Origin: Zeaxanthinibacter enoshimensis
GTDB taxonomy: Bacteria > Bacteroidota > Bacteroidia > Flavobacteriales > Flavobacteriaceae
Assembly: GCF_004362865.1 (NCBI RefSeq)
Contig: NZ_SNYI01000001.1
Coordinates: 124,001-188,000 of the forward strand
DNA: 64,000 nt
Reading direction: 5' to 3'
Shown: piece after piece, positions 1 to 8,451 of the stretch
How positions within the stretch are numbered: position 1 is the stretch's first letter
Layout of the letters: each line of letters opens with the position of its first letter
Notes under the pieces: model-generated
Seen by the model: the letters and a program-made list of their open reading frames with translations, nothing else
What the model was told of the DNA's origin: nothing
The model's database searches: none
Position numbers and translations under genes: made by a program

Positions 1-19
1 TATGGTTCTCTTCATCTTA

Positions 20-1081
20 TTAGTGTTTTGCCGTCAGGACTGCAACATACCTGTCGGGTTCAAAATTTTGTGTCTCATTCATTTCCAGCAACGCGATCAA
101 CCCCGCAGTCGAGGCCGGTAAGATCCGCATTCCCTCCTTTTTCAGGAGGAAGGTGCTCATCTCCTTCATTTTCTTATCGCTGATATTAAATGCACTTCCT
201 CCTGACTGGCGGATGGCATACAGGGCTTCCTCCCCGTCAAAACTATGCCAGTTGACCAGGGGTTCGTTGTACTTGGTTTCCTTAATACTTTCCGGGTTCA
301 GGTCTTTGCAATAATCCAGCCCCGAGCGAAAGGAGGATACAATAGGATTCTTCCTGGTCGAGGAAGCGGCGATCATCTTTGGAATACGGGAGGTCTTTCC
401 CCTTTTGTATAGACTGACGAATCCCCTGTATATCCCTGCCAGCAGGGTGCCGTTAGAGACCGGGCAAGCGCAGTATTTGGGGGCATCCCCCAGGTCTTCG
501 ACCAGTTCAAAGGCCATCTGTGAGTATGCCGTGATCTGCAGGGGGGTATTGACCCCGCCGGGATTGGCATCGTACCATTGGTGCTGCTGGGCCAGCAGTG
601 TACTCTGCCGTACCACATCCTCGTAGCTGCCTTTCATCTGTACAATATCAGCACCCAATGCTTCCATTTCCTCGAATCGCTCCGTATTGTAGGAATCCGG
701 GATATAGATACGGCAGCCCAGGCCCGCCAGGTTTGCGGCAAGGGCCACAGCCACCCCGTAGTTTCCGCAGGTGGCCAGGGATACAGTGTCAAATTCCCGC
801 CTCAGGGCATCGTACACCTGTGCGAAAGCGATCCGGTCTTTCTGGGTCCCGGTAGGATTATCCCCTTCGTACTTAATATATAATTGCCGGATATTGAATT
901 CCCGTTCCAGGTTTTTGGCTCGGTTCAGCCCGGTATCCCCTACCTCGAGGTTAATGATATCTTCGTAGCATTCCAGCCGGTCGATTAGGCTTTTACTGGT
1001 ATCCCTGACAAAGACACTCAGTTTCCTGGCTTCCCCGGAGACCTTATTTTCCGCTGTTTTTACGCCGTCTTTTAAATTCAT
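20..1081 (-). CDS. PLP-dependent threonine synthase-like enzyme (fold type II)
   Basis: A 353-residue protein of the tryptophan-synthase-beta/threonine-synthase superfamily. The PLP lysine is most likely K81 in NPTGTQKDR, which corresponds to NPTGSFKDR of classical threonine synthases. A phosphate/substrate loop CGNYGVAVALAA follows at about residues 105-116, and a glycine-rich segment PVSNGTLLAGIYRG lies near 210. It is shorter than classical threonine synthases, and the usual SF before the catalytic lysine is TQ, so the substrate is uncertain; threonine synthase, cysteine-synthase-like or diaminopropionate-type chemistry are all possible. The start is an ATG. It is a single gene, with no operon partner visible inside the window. 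Superfamily assignment is firm; exact reaction is not. Confidence 0.8.
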   Translation of the reverse strand: MNLKDGVKTAENKVSGEARKLSVFVRDTSKSLIDRLECYEDIINLEVGDTGLNRAKNLEREFNIRQLYIKYEGDNPTGTQKDRIAFAQVYDALRREFDTVSLATCGNYGVAVALAANLAGLGCRIYIPDSYNTERFEEMEALGADIVQMKGSYEDVVRQSTLLAQQHQWYDANPGGVNTPLQITAYSQMAFELVEDLGDAPKYCACPVSNGTLLAGIYRGFVSLYKRGKTSRIPKMIAASSTRKNPIVSSFRSGLDYCKDLNPESIKETKYNEPLVNWHSFDGEEALYAIRQSGGSAFNISDKKMKEMSTFLLKKEGMRILPASTAGLIALLEMNETQNFEPDRYVAVLTAKH

Positions 1082-1185
1082 ATAATCATGGTAAATCTGA
1101 ATATGAAATTACCTTTTTTCTTTATGTTGAAGTTAGAAATTTTGAGTGCGATCAGACATTTTATTCCCGTATTCCCGGGACAGGA

Positions 1186-2010
1186 TCAGTTTCCCCGTTT
1201 GGTGAGTACTGATGAATCCCGGAAGGCACTGATAGAGATCACGGGAGACCCGTAGAGATAGGTTTTGGAAGAACCGCTGGAATCCAATTCAAAATCGCTG
1301 GAGACATTGATCTCTGCAGAAGGTGAGCCTGATAGTACGGCCCTCGCCACGCCGGCTTCCATTTTCTCCGCTTTAAGATCTGCGTTGTCCCGTAGGTTAG
1401 CCTGCAGGATCCCGGTACGGCCTTCCAGCCTGGCACGGGAATTCTCAGCCATGTCCAGGGCTATGGTTTCCCCGTTGGTATACAACTTAAGGTCGGCCTT
1501 ATCCTTGGCATACAGTTGGAGTGAATCGGAATCAATATTGAATTCCCCGGAACTATTTCCCTTCAGGTTAAGCTGTACCAACGATGCCCTTGCATCTATT
1601 TTCATTTTAGCGGATCCCTTTAACTGGAGCTCCACCAGGTCCGAGGCAACCACATCCTTGGAGGAGATATAACCATCCTCTGCACTGATGCTGTTCAGGC
1701 CATTGAATTTTACTATGATCTCCAGTTTCTTTTTTGACCTCACCTTGTAAAAGGACGTTATTACGAGGGTACTGTCTTCTACACGGAATTTAAAGATATC
1801 GACCAGGTTATCATCTGCCCGGATCACATAGCCAGGCTCAGAGGCTTTTTCGAGGGTAATTTCAATATCGTCTGCAAGAACCAGCCTGCTGAAGGGCAAA
1901 AGACTTTCACGAACTTCTATCACTTCCCTGCTGCCTTTGATCTTTGGCTTACGTTGCCCGTATACCGCGGCAACCGAAAATATCATGACCACTAATAAAA
2001 ACTTTCTCAC
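1186..2010 (-). CDS. Exported DUF2807 (GIN-domain) protein
   Basis: A 274-residue protein with an N-terminal signal peptide (MRKFLLVVMIFSVAAVYGQ, likely cleaved after the YGQ region). The rest is a repetitive beta-rich region of short strands alternating Asp, Ser and hydrophobic residues, as in the putative auto-transporter adhesin head GIN domain (DUF2807) common in Bacteroidota. These proteins are exported; their function is not established. The start is GTG; the only nearby ATG (residue 9) would delete the positively charged n-region of the signal peptide, so GTG is preferred. It is divergent from the DUF6503 gene at 2169. A perfect palindrome lies 24 bp upstream of the start. Confidence 0.75.
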   Translation of the reverse strand: MRKFLLVVMIFSVAAVYGQRKPKIKGSREVIEVRESLLPFSRLVLADDIEITLEKASEPGYVIRADDNLVDIFKFRVEDSTLVITSFYKVRSKKKLEIIVKFNGLNSISAEDGYISSKDVVASDLVELQLKGSAKMKIDARASLVQLNLKGNSSGEFNIDSDSLQLYAKDKADLKLYTNGETIALDMAENSRARLEGRTGILQANLRDNADLKAEKMEAGVARAVLSGSPSAEINVSSDFELDSSGSSKTYLYGSPVISISAFRDSSVLTKRGN

Positions 2011-2033
2011 ACTGAATAATTTTAGGCTTCCGG

Positions 2034-2047
2034 AACTCCCGGGAGTT
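2034..2047. promoter_or_regulatory. 14-bp perfect palindrome upstream of the DUF2807 gene
   Basis: AACTCCCGGGAGTT is an uninterrupted 14-bp palindrome in the 158-bp divergent intergenic region, close to the GTG start at 2010. The same region holds a 9-bp direct repeat AGCGATATA at 2070-2078 and 2147-2155, and an inverted repeat ATATATC/GATATAT around 2056-2078. It could be an operator or a hairpin in the leader. No regulator is identifiable. Confidence 0.35.
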
Positions 2048-2168
2048 ACCCTCTAATATATCATAAATAAGCGATATATGTATGCACCCCGCTGATTGTG
2101 GTTTGCTGCTTATTTGCTTTATATTAGCCTGACACGTATTACTAACAGCGATATAAATAGTATCAACT

Positions 2169-2891
2169 ATGATCAAACACCTCTTGACGGCAGTATTACT
2201 GCTCAGTGCATCAACCATGATGTCCCAGACCATTACCGCAACCGAGTTGCTGGATAAGGCCATTGCCTACCACGATCCTGATGGGGCATGGAGCAGCCTG
2301 CAGGAAAAACTTGTCATTAAGCTGAGTTATCCCGATGGCCGGGAAAGACTGAGCGAGGTTAAGATCGATATTCCCGGGCAATATTTCAGTTTAACTTCGC
2401 AGAGTGACGATGTTACCATTGAACAGACCTTGAATAAAGGGACGTGCACGTTAAAACTCAATGGCAGCACGGATATCTCCGCGGAGGATAAAGCAAAGCA
2501 TCGTATCAGCTGTGAAAGGGCAGAAAGCATGAAGAATTATTACCTGTACCTGTATGGTCTCCCGATGAAATTAAAGGATAAGGGAACGCAGTTGAGCCCG
2601 GTAGTAGAGACAAAGACCTTTAAAGGAAAGCAATACAAGGTATTGAAAGTAACCTATGATGAAACGGTAGGAAAAGATACCTGGTACTTTTATTTTGACC
2701 CGTCTACTTACGCTATGGAGGTCTACCAGTTCTATCACGATGAAAGCAAGAATGACGGGGAGTATATACTGCTGAGCGGGATAGAGGAAGTCTCCACCAT
2801 GAAGATTCCCAAGGTACGGGAATGGTATTATAACAAAGATGACAAATTCCTGGGCACAGATACCCTGATAAGATCCGAGCCTTTGAAATAA
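2169..2891 (+). CDS. Exported DUF6503 family protein
   Basis: A 240-residue protein with a clear signal peptide (MIKHLLTAVLLLSASTMMSQ). The mature part starts with TATELLDKAIAYHDPDGAW, a signature I associate with the DUF6503 family of Flavobacteriaceae, whose fold resembles periplasmic lipoprotein-sorting proteins (LolA/LolB-like beta half-barrel). It contains aromatic beta strands such as KDTWYFYFDPSTYAMEVYQFY. Its molecular function is unknown; an envelope location follows from the signal peptide. It is transcribed alone and ends at a strong terminator shared with the convergent coxA. The start is an ATG 30 bp after the end of the intergenic repeats. Confidence 0.7.
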   Translation: MIKHLLTAVLLLSASTMMSQTITATELLDKAIAYHDPDGAWSSLQEKLVIKLSYPDGRERLSEVKIDIPGQYFSLTSQSDDVTIEQTLNKGTCTLKLNGSTDISAEDKAKHRISCERAESMKNYYLYLYGLPMKLKDKGTQLSPVVETKTFKGKQYKVLKVTYDETVGKDTWYFYFDPSTYAMEVYQFYHDESKNDGEYILLSGIEEVSTMKIPKVREWYYNKDDKFLGTDTLIRSEPLK

Positions 2892-2938
2892 CCGCTTTTC
2901 GCCAGAAGAATACCTTTGAAGCCTGTCATCAGGAAAGC

Positions 2939-2970
2939 AAAAAGCCCGTCTGTGATGACGGGCTTTTTTA
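2939..2970. terminator. Convergent rho-independent terminator
   Basis: Stem AAAGCCCGTC / GACGGGCTTT with loop TGTGAT, flanked by A-rich sequence on one side and TTTTTTAT on the other. It can therefore end both the DUF6503 transcript (+) and the ACIII-cox operon (-). Confidence 0.85.
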
Positions 2971-2988
2971 TATTCTGCAGGAGGAGCA

Positions 2989-4809
2989 TCAGTGCTGAAG
3001 CTCTTCTTCATTTTCCTGTAAAGGAATATGCTGTGGTACATAATCCTGTCCGGGGATGATGTAATCTCCGTTATCCCAGGTCTTACTGTAATCGTAAGCC
3101 CAACGGTGAACCTCCGGGATCTCGCCTTCCCAGTTTCCGTGGAAATGCTTCACAGGAGCAGTCCATTCCAGTGTATTGGACTTCCATGGGTTTTGTTCTG
3201 CGGGTCTTCCGTAGAAGATACTGTGAACAAAGTTGTAAGCAAATACCAGCTGGGCAGCACCTGCGATCAGGGCAAATACAGTCATCAGTACCTGTACATC
3301 GGTAAGTTCATCGAACATTGGAAAAGCAGTGTTCTCGTAGTAACGTCTCGGCACCCCGGCCATTCCCACAAAGTGCATTGGGAAGAATACCCCGTAGGCA
3401 CATACAGCGGTCACCCAGAAATGGACGTATCCTAAGTTCTTGTTCATCATCTTCCCGAACATCTTAGGGAACCAGTGGTAAACACCGGCAAACAACCCGT
3501 AGAGCGCAGAGATTCCCATTACCAGGTGGAAGTGAGCCACTACAAAGTAAGTATCGTGAACGTTGATGTCCAGGGTACTGTCTCCAAGGATGATCCCGGT
3601 AAGACCTCCTGTAATAAAGGTTGAAACCAGCCCGATAGAGAACAACATAGCAGGGTTCAATTGCAGGTTCCCTTTCCAGAGGGTTGTGATATAGTTAAAT
3701 GCCTTAACCGCTGAAGGGATAGCGATCAGTAATGTTGTAAATGTAAATACAGATCCAAGGAATGGGTTCATCCCTGAAATGAACATATGGTGACCCCATA
3801 CGATGGTAGACAGGAATGCAATAGCCAGGATAGAGGCAACCATGGCCCGGTATCCGAAGATCGGCTTACGTGCGTTGGTAGACATTACCTCGGAAGTGAT
3901 TCCTAATGCAGGAAGTAATACGATATATACTTCCGGGTGTCCTAAGAACCAGAATAAGTGTTCAAAGAGTACAGGAGATCCACCCTGGTAGTGCAACACC
4001 TCGCCCTGGATAAAGATATCCGACAGGAAGAAAGATGTTCCAAAACTACGGTCCATGATCAGCAGCAGGGCTGCAGATAAAAGAACAGGGAAAGAAATCA
4101 CCCCGATGATAGCAGTTACGAAGAAGGCCCAGATCGTTAAAGGTAAACGGGTCATGGACATTCCCTTGGTCCGCAGGTTGATAACGGTTACGATATAGTT
4201 CAATGATCCCATCAGGGAAGAAGCGATAAAGACAGCCATAGAGACCAACCATAAGGTCATCCCAAGTCCTGAACCGGGTTGAGCCATTGGCAATGCACTA
4301 AGCGGAGGGTAGATCGTCCATCCGGCCGCTGCAGGTCCTGCTTCGATAAAGATGGAGGAGACCATAATGACACTGGAAATAAAGAACAACCAGTAAGAGA
4401 TCATGTTCAGGAAGCCGGAGGCCATATCCCTGGCACCGATCTGAAGCGGAATAAGGAGGTTACTGAAGGTACCACTCAGACCTGCTGTCAGTACAAAGAA
4501 TACCATGATAGTACCGTGAATGGTAACTAATGCAAGGTAGATATCAGCATCCATTACACCATCCGGAGCCCAGTCTCCCAGGAACCATTCGAATAATAAA
4601 AAGGATTCTCCCGGGAATGCAAGTTGCATCCGGAAAAGTAAGGACATCCCGATACCGATGAATCCCATGATCAGACCTGTGATCAGGTACTGCTTGGCAA
4701 TCATCTTGTGATCCTGGCTGAAGATGTACTTCGTAATGAAGGTCTCCTTGTGATGATGCCCGTGATCATGTGCATGATCCTCAGTATGCTCTTGAACTAT
4801 TGCTGACAT
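2989..4809 (-). CDS. coxA: Cytochrome c oxidase subunit I (haem-copper oxidase, type A)
   Basis: A 606-residue, 12-helix subunit carrying the low-spin haem, the high-spin haem and CuB. Visible signatures are GHPEVYIVLLP (CuB histidine, cross-linked tyrosine and the K/D-channel glutamate typical of A1 enzymes), WGHHMF (two CuB histidines) and HDTYFVVAHFHLVMG (haem ligands). The N-terminus is unusually histidine-rich (EHTEDHAHDHGHHHKET, residues 7-23). It is the last gene of the actABCDEF-coxB-coxA operon, so it should take electrons delivered by ACIII through a cytochrome c and reduce O2 at the inner membrane while pumping protons. It ends before the shared terminator at 2939-2970. Confidence 0.97.
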   Translation of the reverse strand: MSAIVQEHTEDHAHDHGHHHKETFITKYIFSQDHKMIAKQYLITGLIMGFIGIGMSLLFRMQLAFPGESFLLFEWFLGDWAPDGVMDADIYLALVTIHGTIMVFFVLTAGLSGTFSNLLIPLQIGARDMASGFLNMISYWLFFISSVIMVSSIFIEAGPAAAGWTIYPPLSALPMAQPGSGLGMTLWLVSMAVFIASSLMGSLNYIVTVINLRTKGMSMTRLPLTIWAFFVTAIIGVISFPVLLSAALLLIMDRSFGTSFFLSDIFIQGEVLHYQGGSPVLFEHLFWFLGHPEVYIVLLPALGITSEVMSTNARKPIFGYRAMVASILAIAFLSTIVWGHHMFISGMNPFLGSVFTFTTLLIAIPSAVKAFNYITTLWKGNLQLNPAMLFSIGLVSTFITGGLTGIILGDSTLDINVHDTYFVVAHFHLVMGISALYGLFAGVYHWFPKMFGKMMNKNLGYVHFWVTAVCAYGVFFPMHFVGMAGVPRRYYENTAFPMFDELTDVQVLMTVFALIAGAAQLVFAYNFVHSIFYGRPAEQNPWKSNTLEWTAPVKHFHGNWEGEIPEVHRWAYDYSKTWDNGDYIIPGQDYVPQHIPLQENEEELQH

Positions 4810-4856
4810 AATCAGATAATTTGTAAAATTTATAATTCTCTTTTAAATAGCCTTTT

Positions 4857-5915
4857 TTAATTCATGGAAGCCATAGTCTGTCCGAACGTCTGTTGTTCTT
4901 CCAGCCATTTCTGGTATTCCTCCTCTGTCTCCACGATGATCTTCATTTGCATGTTGTAGTGTGACTTTCCACAAATCTTGTTACAGAGTAGAACGTAATC
5001 AAATTCCCACGGGTCGCCATTAGGCTGACCTAAAGCTGCCCGCTCAGCACGGATCTTATTGGTTCGCTTTACCTTTTCTATTACCTCGGGGTTCTGCCTC
5101 ATCTCCTCGGTCGTTATAGTTGGAGTAAAGGAGAACTCGGTGATCATTCCTGGAACGCAGTTCATCTGTGCCCTGAAATGTGGCATATAGGCAGAGTGTA
5201 AAACATCCTGTGAACGGAACCTGAAATTCACTTTCCTGCCTACAGGAAGGTGCAGTTCCTTGGTAATAATATCATCACTGGCATAAGGATCAGATTCATC
5301 CAGACCAAGTACGTTAGCCTTATTGATATCGATCATACGAACATTAGCCATACCAAGCTCATTATCCTCTCCCCCGTACCGGGCGGTCCAGTTAAACTGC
5401 TGGGCATATAGCTCCACGATCAGTGGATCATCCTCATCATTCACATCCATGATATTGGTCCAGGTGTATAATCCCCAAAGGATCAGACCGGCCAGTACCA
5501 CAACAGGAATAATGGTCCAGATGAACTCCAGCTTGTCGTTATCCGCATAGAATAACGCTTTCTTCCCTTTTTCACCGCGGTACTTGTACCCGAAGTAATG
5601 CAGCAGCGCCTGGGTTATTGTCTGTACGATAAAGATGATCACAAAAGAGATATACATCAGTAAATCGTATTCCCCACCATGTTCGGAAGCAGCTTCCGGT
5701 AACAGGAACTTACTATACTTCGCAAAACTGAAGATTGTGATCCCGTAGATAAAGATCAGGAAGCCAAACAGCAGGTAGCCATTATACTTATTATCCTTAT
5801 CGTTGGCGATCTGTGAATTATCGGTCTTGATCTGTGACAATTCGAATATCTTGGTCATTTGCCAGATTGCAATTGCCACTAAAACTAATACCGCAATGGT
5901 CAATACTATAGTCAT
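4857..5915 (-). CDS. coxB: Cytochrome c oxidase subunit II
   Basis: A 352-residue membrane-anchored subunit with the periplasmic CuA domain. The CuA ligand set is complete: a histidine in VLHSAYMPHFRAQ, then CNKICGKSHYNM giving the CxxxCxxxHxxM pattern. There are hydrophobic helices at about residues 1-25, 48-68 and 80-105, one more than in the usual two-helix subunit II. No C-terminal haem c domain is present. It receives electrons from cytochrome c and passes them to subunit I. It lies 26 bp downstream of actF and 47 bp upstream of coxA, consistent with co-transcription and a possible ACIII-oxidase supercomplex. The pairing of these operons is known in Bacteroidota; the supercomplex here is inferred. 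Confidence 0.95.
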   Translation of the reverse strand: MTIVLTIAVLVLVAIAIWQMTKIFELSQIKTDNSQIANDKDNKYNGYLLFGFLIFIYGITIFSFAKYSKFLLPEAASEHGGEYDLLMYISFVIIFIVQTITQALLHYFGYKYRGEKGKKALFYADNDKLEFIWTIIPVVVLAGLILWGLYTWTNIMDVNDEDDPLIVELYAQQFNWTARYGGEDNELGMANVRMIDINKANVLGLDESDPYASDDIITKELHLPVGRKVNFRFRSQDVLHSAYMPHFRAQMNCVPGMITEFSFTPTITTEEMRQNPEVIEKVKRTNKIRAERAALGQPNGDPWEFDYVLLCNKICGKSHYNMQMKIIVETEEEYQKWLEEQQTFGQTMASMN

Positions 5916-5941
5916 CCTATGAACTGATATTAAACTTTATA

Positions 5942-7339
5942 TTAATAATGAAACTGCCTGCTTTCCTCTATGAATGGATTTCGTTTAGGCTGTAAAGGCA
6001 CGGTAGCCATTGCCCTGAAGATCCAGAAAGTAAACAATCCCATAAAAAACAATACTGAACTGATCTCCGGGATACCAATGTACCATTGGTCACCTACGGT
6101 AGCCGGCATGATCATATTGAAAACATCCAGGTAGTGCCCTAAGAGTATGATGATCCCCGCCATAACCACGAACCAGTTTACACGCTTGTAATCGCTGTTC
6201 ATCAGCACAAGTATCGGGAACAGGAAATTCATTACGATCATCCCAAAGAAGGGCAGTTTATAATCATCGATCCTGGTTACAAAATAGGTTACCTCTTCAG
6301 GGATATCTGCGTACCAGATAAGCATGAACTGGGCGAACCACAGGTAAGTCCAGAAGATACTGATCCCGAACATGAACTTGGCAAGGTCATGCAGGTGGCT
6401 GTCATTGACATCGGGAAGGTAGCCGCGAGATTTCAGGTAGATGACTACCATTGCGATGACCGTGATCCCGGATACGAACATACTTGCAAATACATACCAT
6501 CCGAAAAGTGTACTGAACCAGTGAGGATCAACACTCATGATCCAGTCCCAGGACATAATGGATTCAGTGACCAGGTAGAATACCAGGAAGGCCGCTGACC
6601 ATTTAAAGTTTTTTACAAAATTGGTATTGTCGGTTGCTTCGTCCTGGGCCAGTGATAGTTTTCGTGAATATTCACGGTAGAAAATCCACCCGGCCAGGAA
6701 TATTGCAGCTCGGATCAGGAAGAAAGTAGGGTTAAGATATCCCTGTTTTCCCTGTAGTAATTCGTCATGTGCCACTACCTCCGGATCCATCCATACAAAG
6801 ATATGGTTCAGATGAAGTACAGACAAGAGCAGGATCACAAAAACAATGATTCCACCGGGAACCAGGTAAGCTGTGATACCTTCCATTACCCGGAAGAGTA
6901 AAGGAGACCACCCTGCCTGGGCAGCGCGCTGAATGGCGTAGAATGCAAGTACCCCTAGCGCAATAAAGAAGAAGAACAATGCCGCTACGTAAAGAGCAGA
7001 CCAGGGCCTGTTCTGTAACTGGTGCAGCAGGTGCTCATCATGAGACATTTCATGTTCCTGGTCGTGGGCTAAAGCGTTACCGTGTTCTACCTCGGCACCC
7101 ATGCCAACCGTCGGATGTTGCATCCCGGCTTCATCCATATGGACCTCTCCTTCGGTTTCACCAGGAACTGCGTGACCATCTCCGTGATCGCCACCGTGAC
7201 CCTCAGCATGTGAAGCCACCATGGCCTTGGCTTCCTCAACCGTAGAAGGAGCTGATATAAAGCCGATGGCTATACCTATCAAACCTACGGCCATCAGGAT
7301 GAAAGAACCAATTTTTAATCTGTTTGAAAACGTGTACAT
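5942..7339 (-). CDS. actF: Alternative complex III quinol-oxidising membrane subunit ActF
   Basis: A 465-residue polytopic membrane protein matching the ActF subunit of alternative complex III (quinol:cytochrome c oxidoreductase quinone-binding subunit 2, related to ActC and NrfD/PsrC). After the first helix (residues about 10-30) comes a long soluble stretch, residues about 42-105, extremely rich in His, Glu and Asp (for example HAEGHGGDHGDGHAV and HDQEHEMSHDEHLLHQ). About ten membrane helices follow. It is the sixth act gene, 17 bp after actE. The core fold is assigned from position and helix pattern; the His-rich insertion is a local oddity that might bind metal. Confidence 0.9.
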   Translation of the reverse strand: MYTFSNRLKIGSFILMAVGLIGIAIGFISAPSTVEEAKAMVASHAEGHGGDHGDGHAVPGETEGEVHMDEAGMQHPTVGMGAEVEHGNALAHDQEHEMSHDEHLLHQLQNRPWSALYVAALFFFFIALGVLAFYAIQRAAQAGWSPLLFRVMEGITAYLVPGGIIVFVILLLSVLHLNHIFVWMDPEVVAHDELLQGKQGYLNPTFFLIRAAIFLAGWIFYREYSRKLSLAQDEATDNTNFVKNFKWSAAFLVFYLVTESIMSWDWIMSVDPHWFSTLFGWYVFASMFVSGITVIAMVVIYLKSRGYLPDVNDSHLHDLAKFMFGISIFWTYLWFAQFMLIWYADIPEEVTYFVTRIDDYKLPFFGMIVMNFLFPILVLMNSDYKRVNWFVVMAGIIILLGHYLDVFNMIMPATVGDQWYIGIPEISSVLFFMGLFTFWIFRAMATVPLQPKRNPFIEESRQFHY

Positions 7340-7355
7340 ATCTTAATTCCTGGTC

Positions 7356-7916
7356 TTATTTGGTTAAGTCTTCTTTCAGTTGCATCACATACTCGGATAC
7401 CATCCAGCGCTCTTCGTGGTTAAGCTGTCCTGCATAGGATCCCATGGAGTTCAACCCGTAATAAATTACGTGGTACACACCTCCAACCTGGATATCACGG
7501 GCCGGGTCTGCATAACTCGGAACCCCGAGTATTTTTTCCCTTTTTACCAGGGTTCCCTGTCCGTCACCCTTATCCCCATGGCAGATCGCACAATAAATGG
7601 TGTACAATTGCATTCCCTGGGCCAGGTTTTCATCGCGTTTCAGTGAATCTAACGGGCTGGTCGCTGCCAAAGACAGCTCTTTCCCTTCAGGAGTATTCTC
7701 AAATTCGTAAGGCATCCAACCCCTCATGATAGTGTTCTCAGCCGGCTGTAACGCCTCCTGGTCATCAGGAAGGAAATCCACCTTGTCATAGGTCTCGTAG
7801 CCTACAGATTCGTACATATTAGGCATATACTGGTAGTTAGGCACAGCGGTATCCTGACAACTGCTGACACTAACAATCAATCCTAAGAGGCAACCTATTT
7901 TGATAATATTGTTCAT
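7356..7916 (-). CDS. actE: Alternative complex III monohaem cytochrome c lipoprotein ActE
   Basis: A monohaem cytochrome c of 186 residues from the chosen ATG. The start used gives MNNIIKIGCLLGLIVSVSSC, a lipoprotein signal with the lipobox cysteine at position 20, so the protein should be anchored to the outer face of the inner membrane. The haem site is CAICHGDKGDGQG, and the likely distal methionine is in NSMGSYAGQL. A TTG codon 21 bp further upstream would also be in frame but would overlap actD and spoil the short n-region, so ATG at 7916 is preferred. It is probably the electron outlet or relay of ACIII toward coxB. Confidence 0.92.
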   Translation of the reverse strand: MNNIIKIGCLLGLIVSVSSCQDTAVPNYQYMPNMYESVGYETYDKVDFLPDDQEALQPAENTIMRGWMPYEFENTPEGKELSLAATSPLDSLKRDENLAQGMQLYTIYCAICHGDKGDGQGTLVKREKILGVPSYADPARDIQVGGVYHVIYYGLNSMGSYAGQLNHEERWMVSEYVMQLKEDLTK

Positions 7917-7926
7917 ATTTCCAAGA

Positions 7927-8448
7927 CTACTTTTCAATACTGTTTATTTCTACTGCACCGGTATCCACTAAAAGATCGTACAGTTCCTGTTCGTTTCCGT
8001 GTAATTCAATTTCCATCAGGAAGTGATCATCGGTTGTCCTGACGTCAGGGTTCTCCGCCTCTTTAAAGGGCCACAATTTACTTCTCATATAAAATGTGAT
8101 CACCATGAGGTGAGCTGCGAAGAAGACGGTCATCTCGAACATGATCGGAACAAAGGCCGGCATATTCTCGATGTAACTGAAACTCGGTTTTCCACCGATA
8201 TCCTGTGGCCAGTCTTCGATCATGATGTAATTCATCATCAGGATAGCCACTGTTAATCCCACACATCCATACAGGAATGAAGTTATGGCAATCCTTGTCG
8301 GTGCCAGTCCCATTGCCTTGTCCAGCCCGTGAACGGGGAACGGAGTGTAGACTTCCTCTATATGATGTTTAGCGGCACGCACCCTTTTAACCGCATGCAT
8401 CAGCACATCATCATCATTATAAAATGCTTGTATCACCTTAGATGCCAT
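7927..8448 (-). CDS. actD: Alternative complex III subunit ActD (DUF3341)
   Basis: A 173-residue protein of the DUF3341 family, which is the ActD subunit of alternative complex III. It has a soluble N-terminal part with a ferredoxin-like pattern (VIQAFYNDDDVLMHAVKRV) followed by two hydrophobic helices at about 55-80 and 100-120 and a charged C-terminal tail. The family has no cofactor; it packs against the quinone-site subunits. It sits 3 bp after actC and 10 bp before actE. Confidence 0.93.
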   Translation of the reverse strand: MASKVIQAFYNDDDVLMHAVKRVRAAKHHIEEVYTPFPVHGLDKAMGLAPTRIAITSFLYGCVGLTVAILMMNYIMIEDWPQDIGGKPSFSYIENMPAFVPIMFEMTVFFAAHLMVITFYMRSKLWPFKEAENPDVRTTDDHFLMEIELHGNEQELYDLLVDTGAVEINSIEK

Positions 8449-8451
8449 AAT

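Noticed and set aside
7917-7937. Upstream TTG start for actE
   Set aside because: Overlaps actD and adds residues before a good lipoprotein signal; ATG at 7916 fits better.
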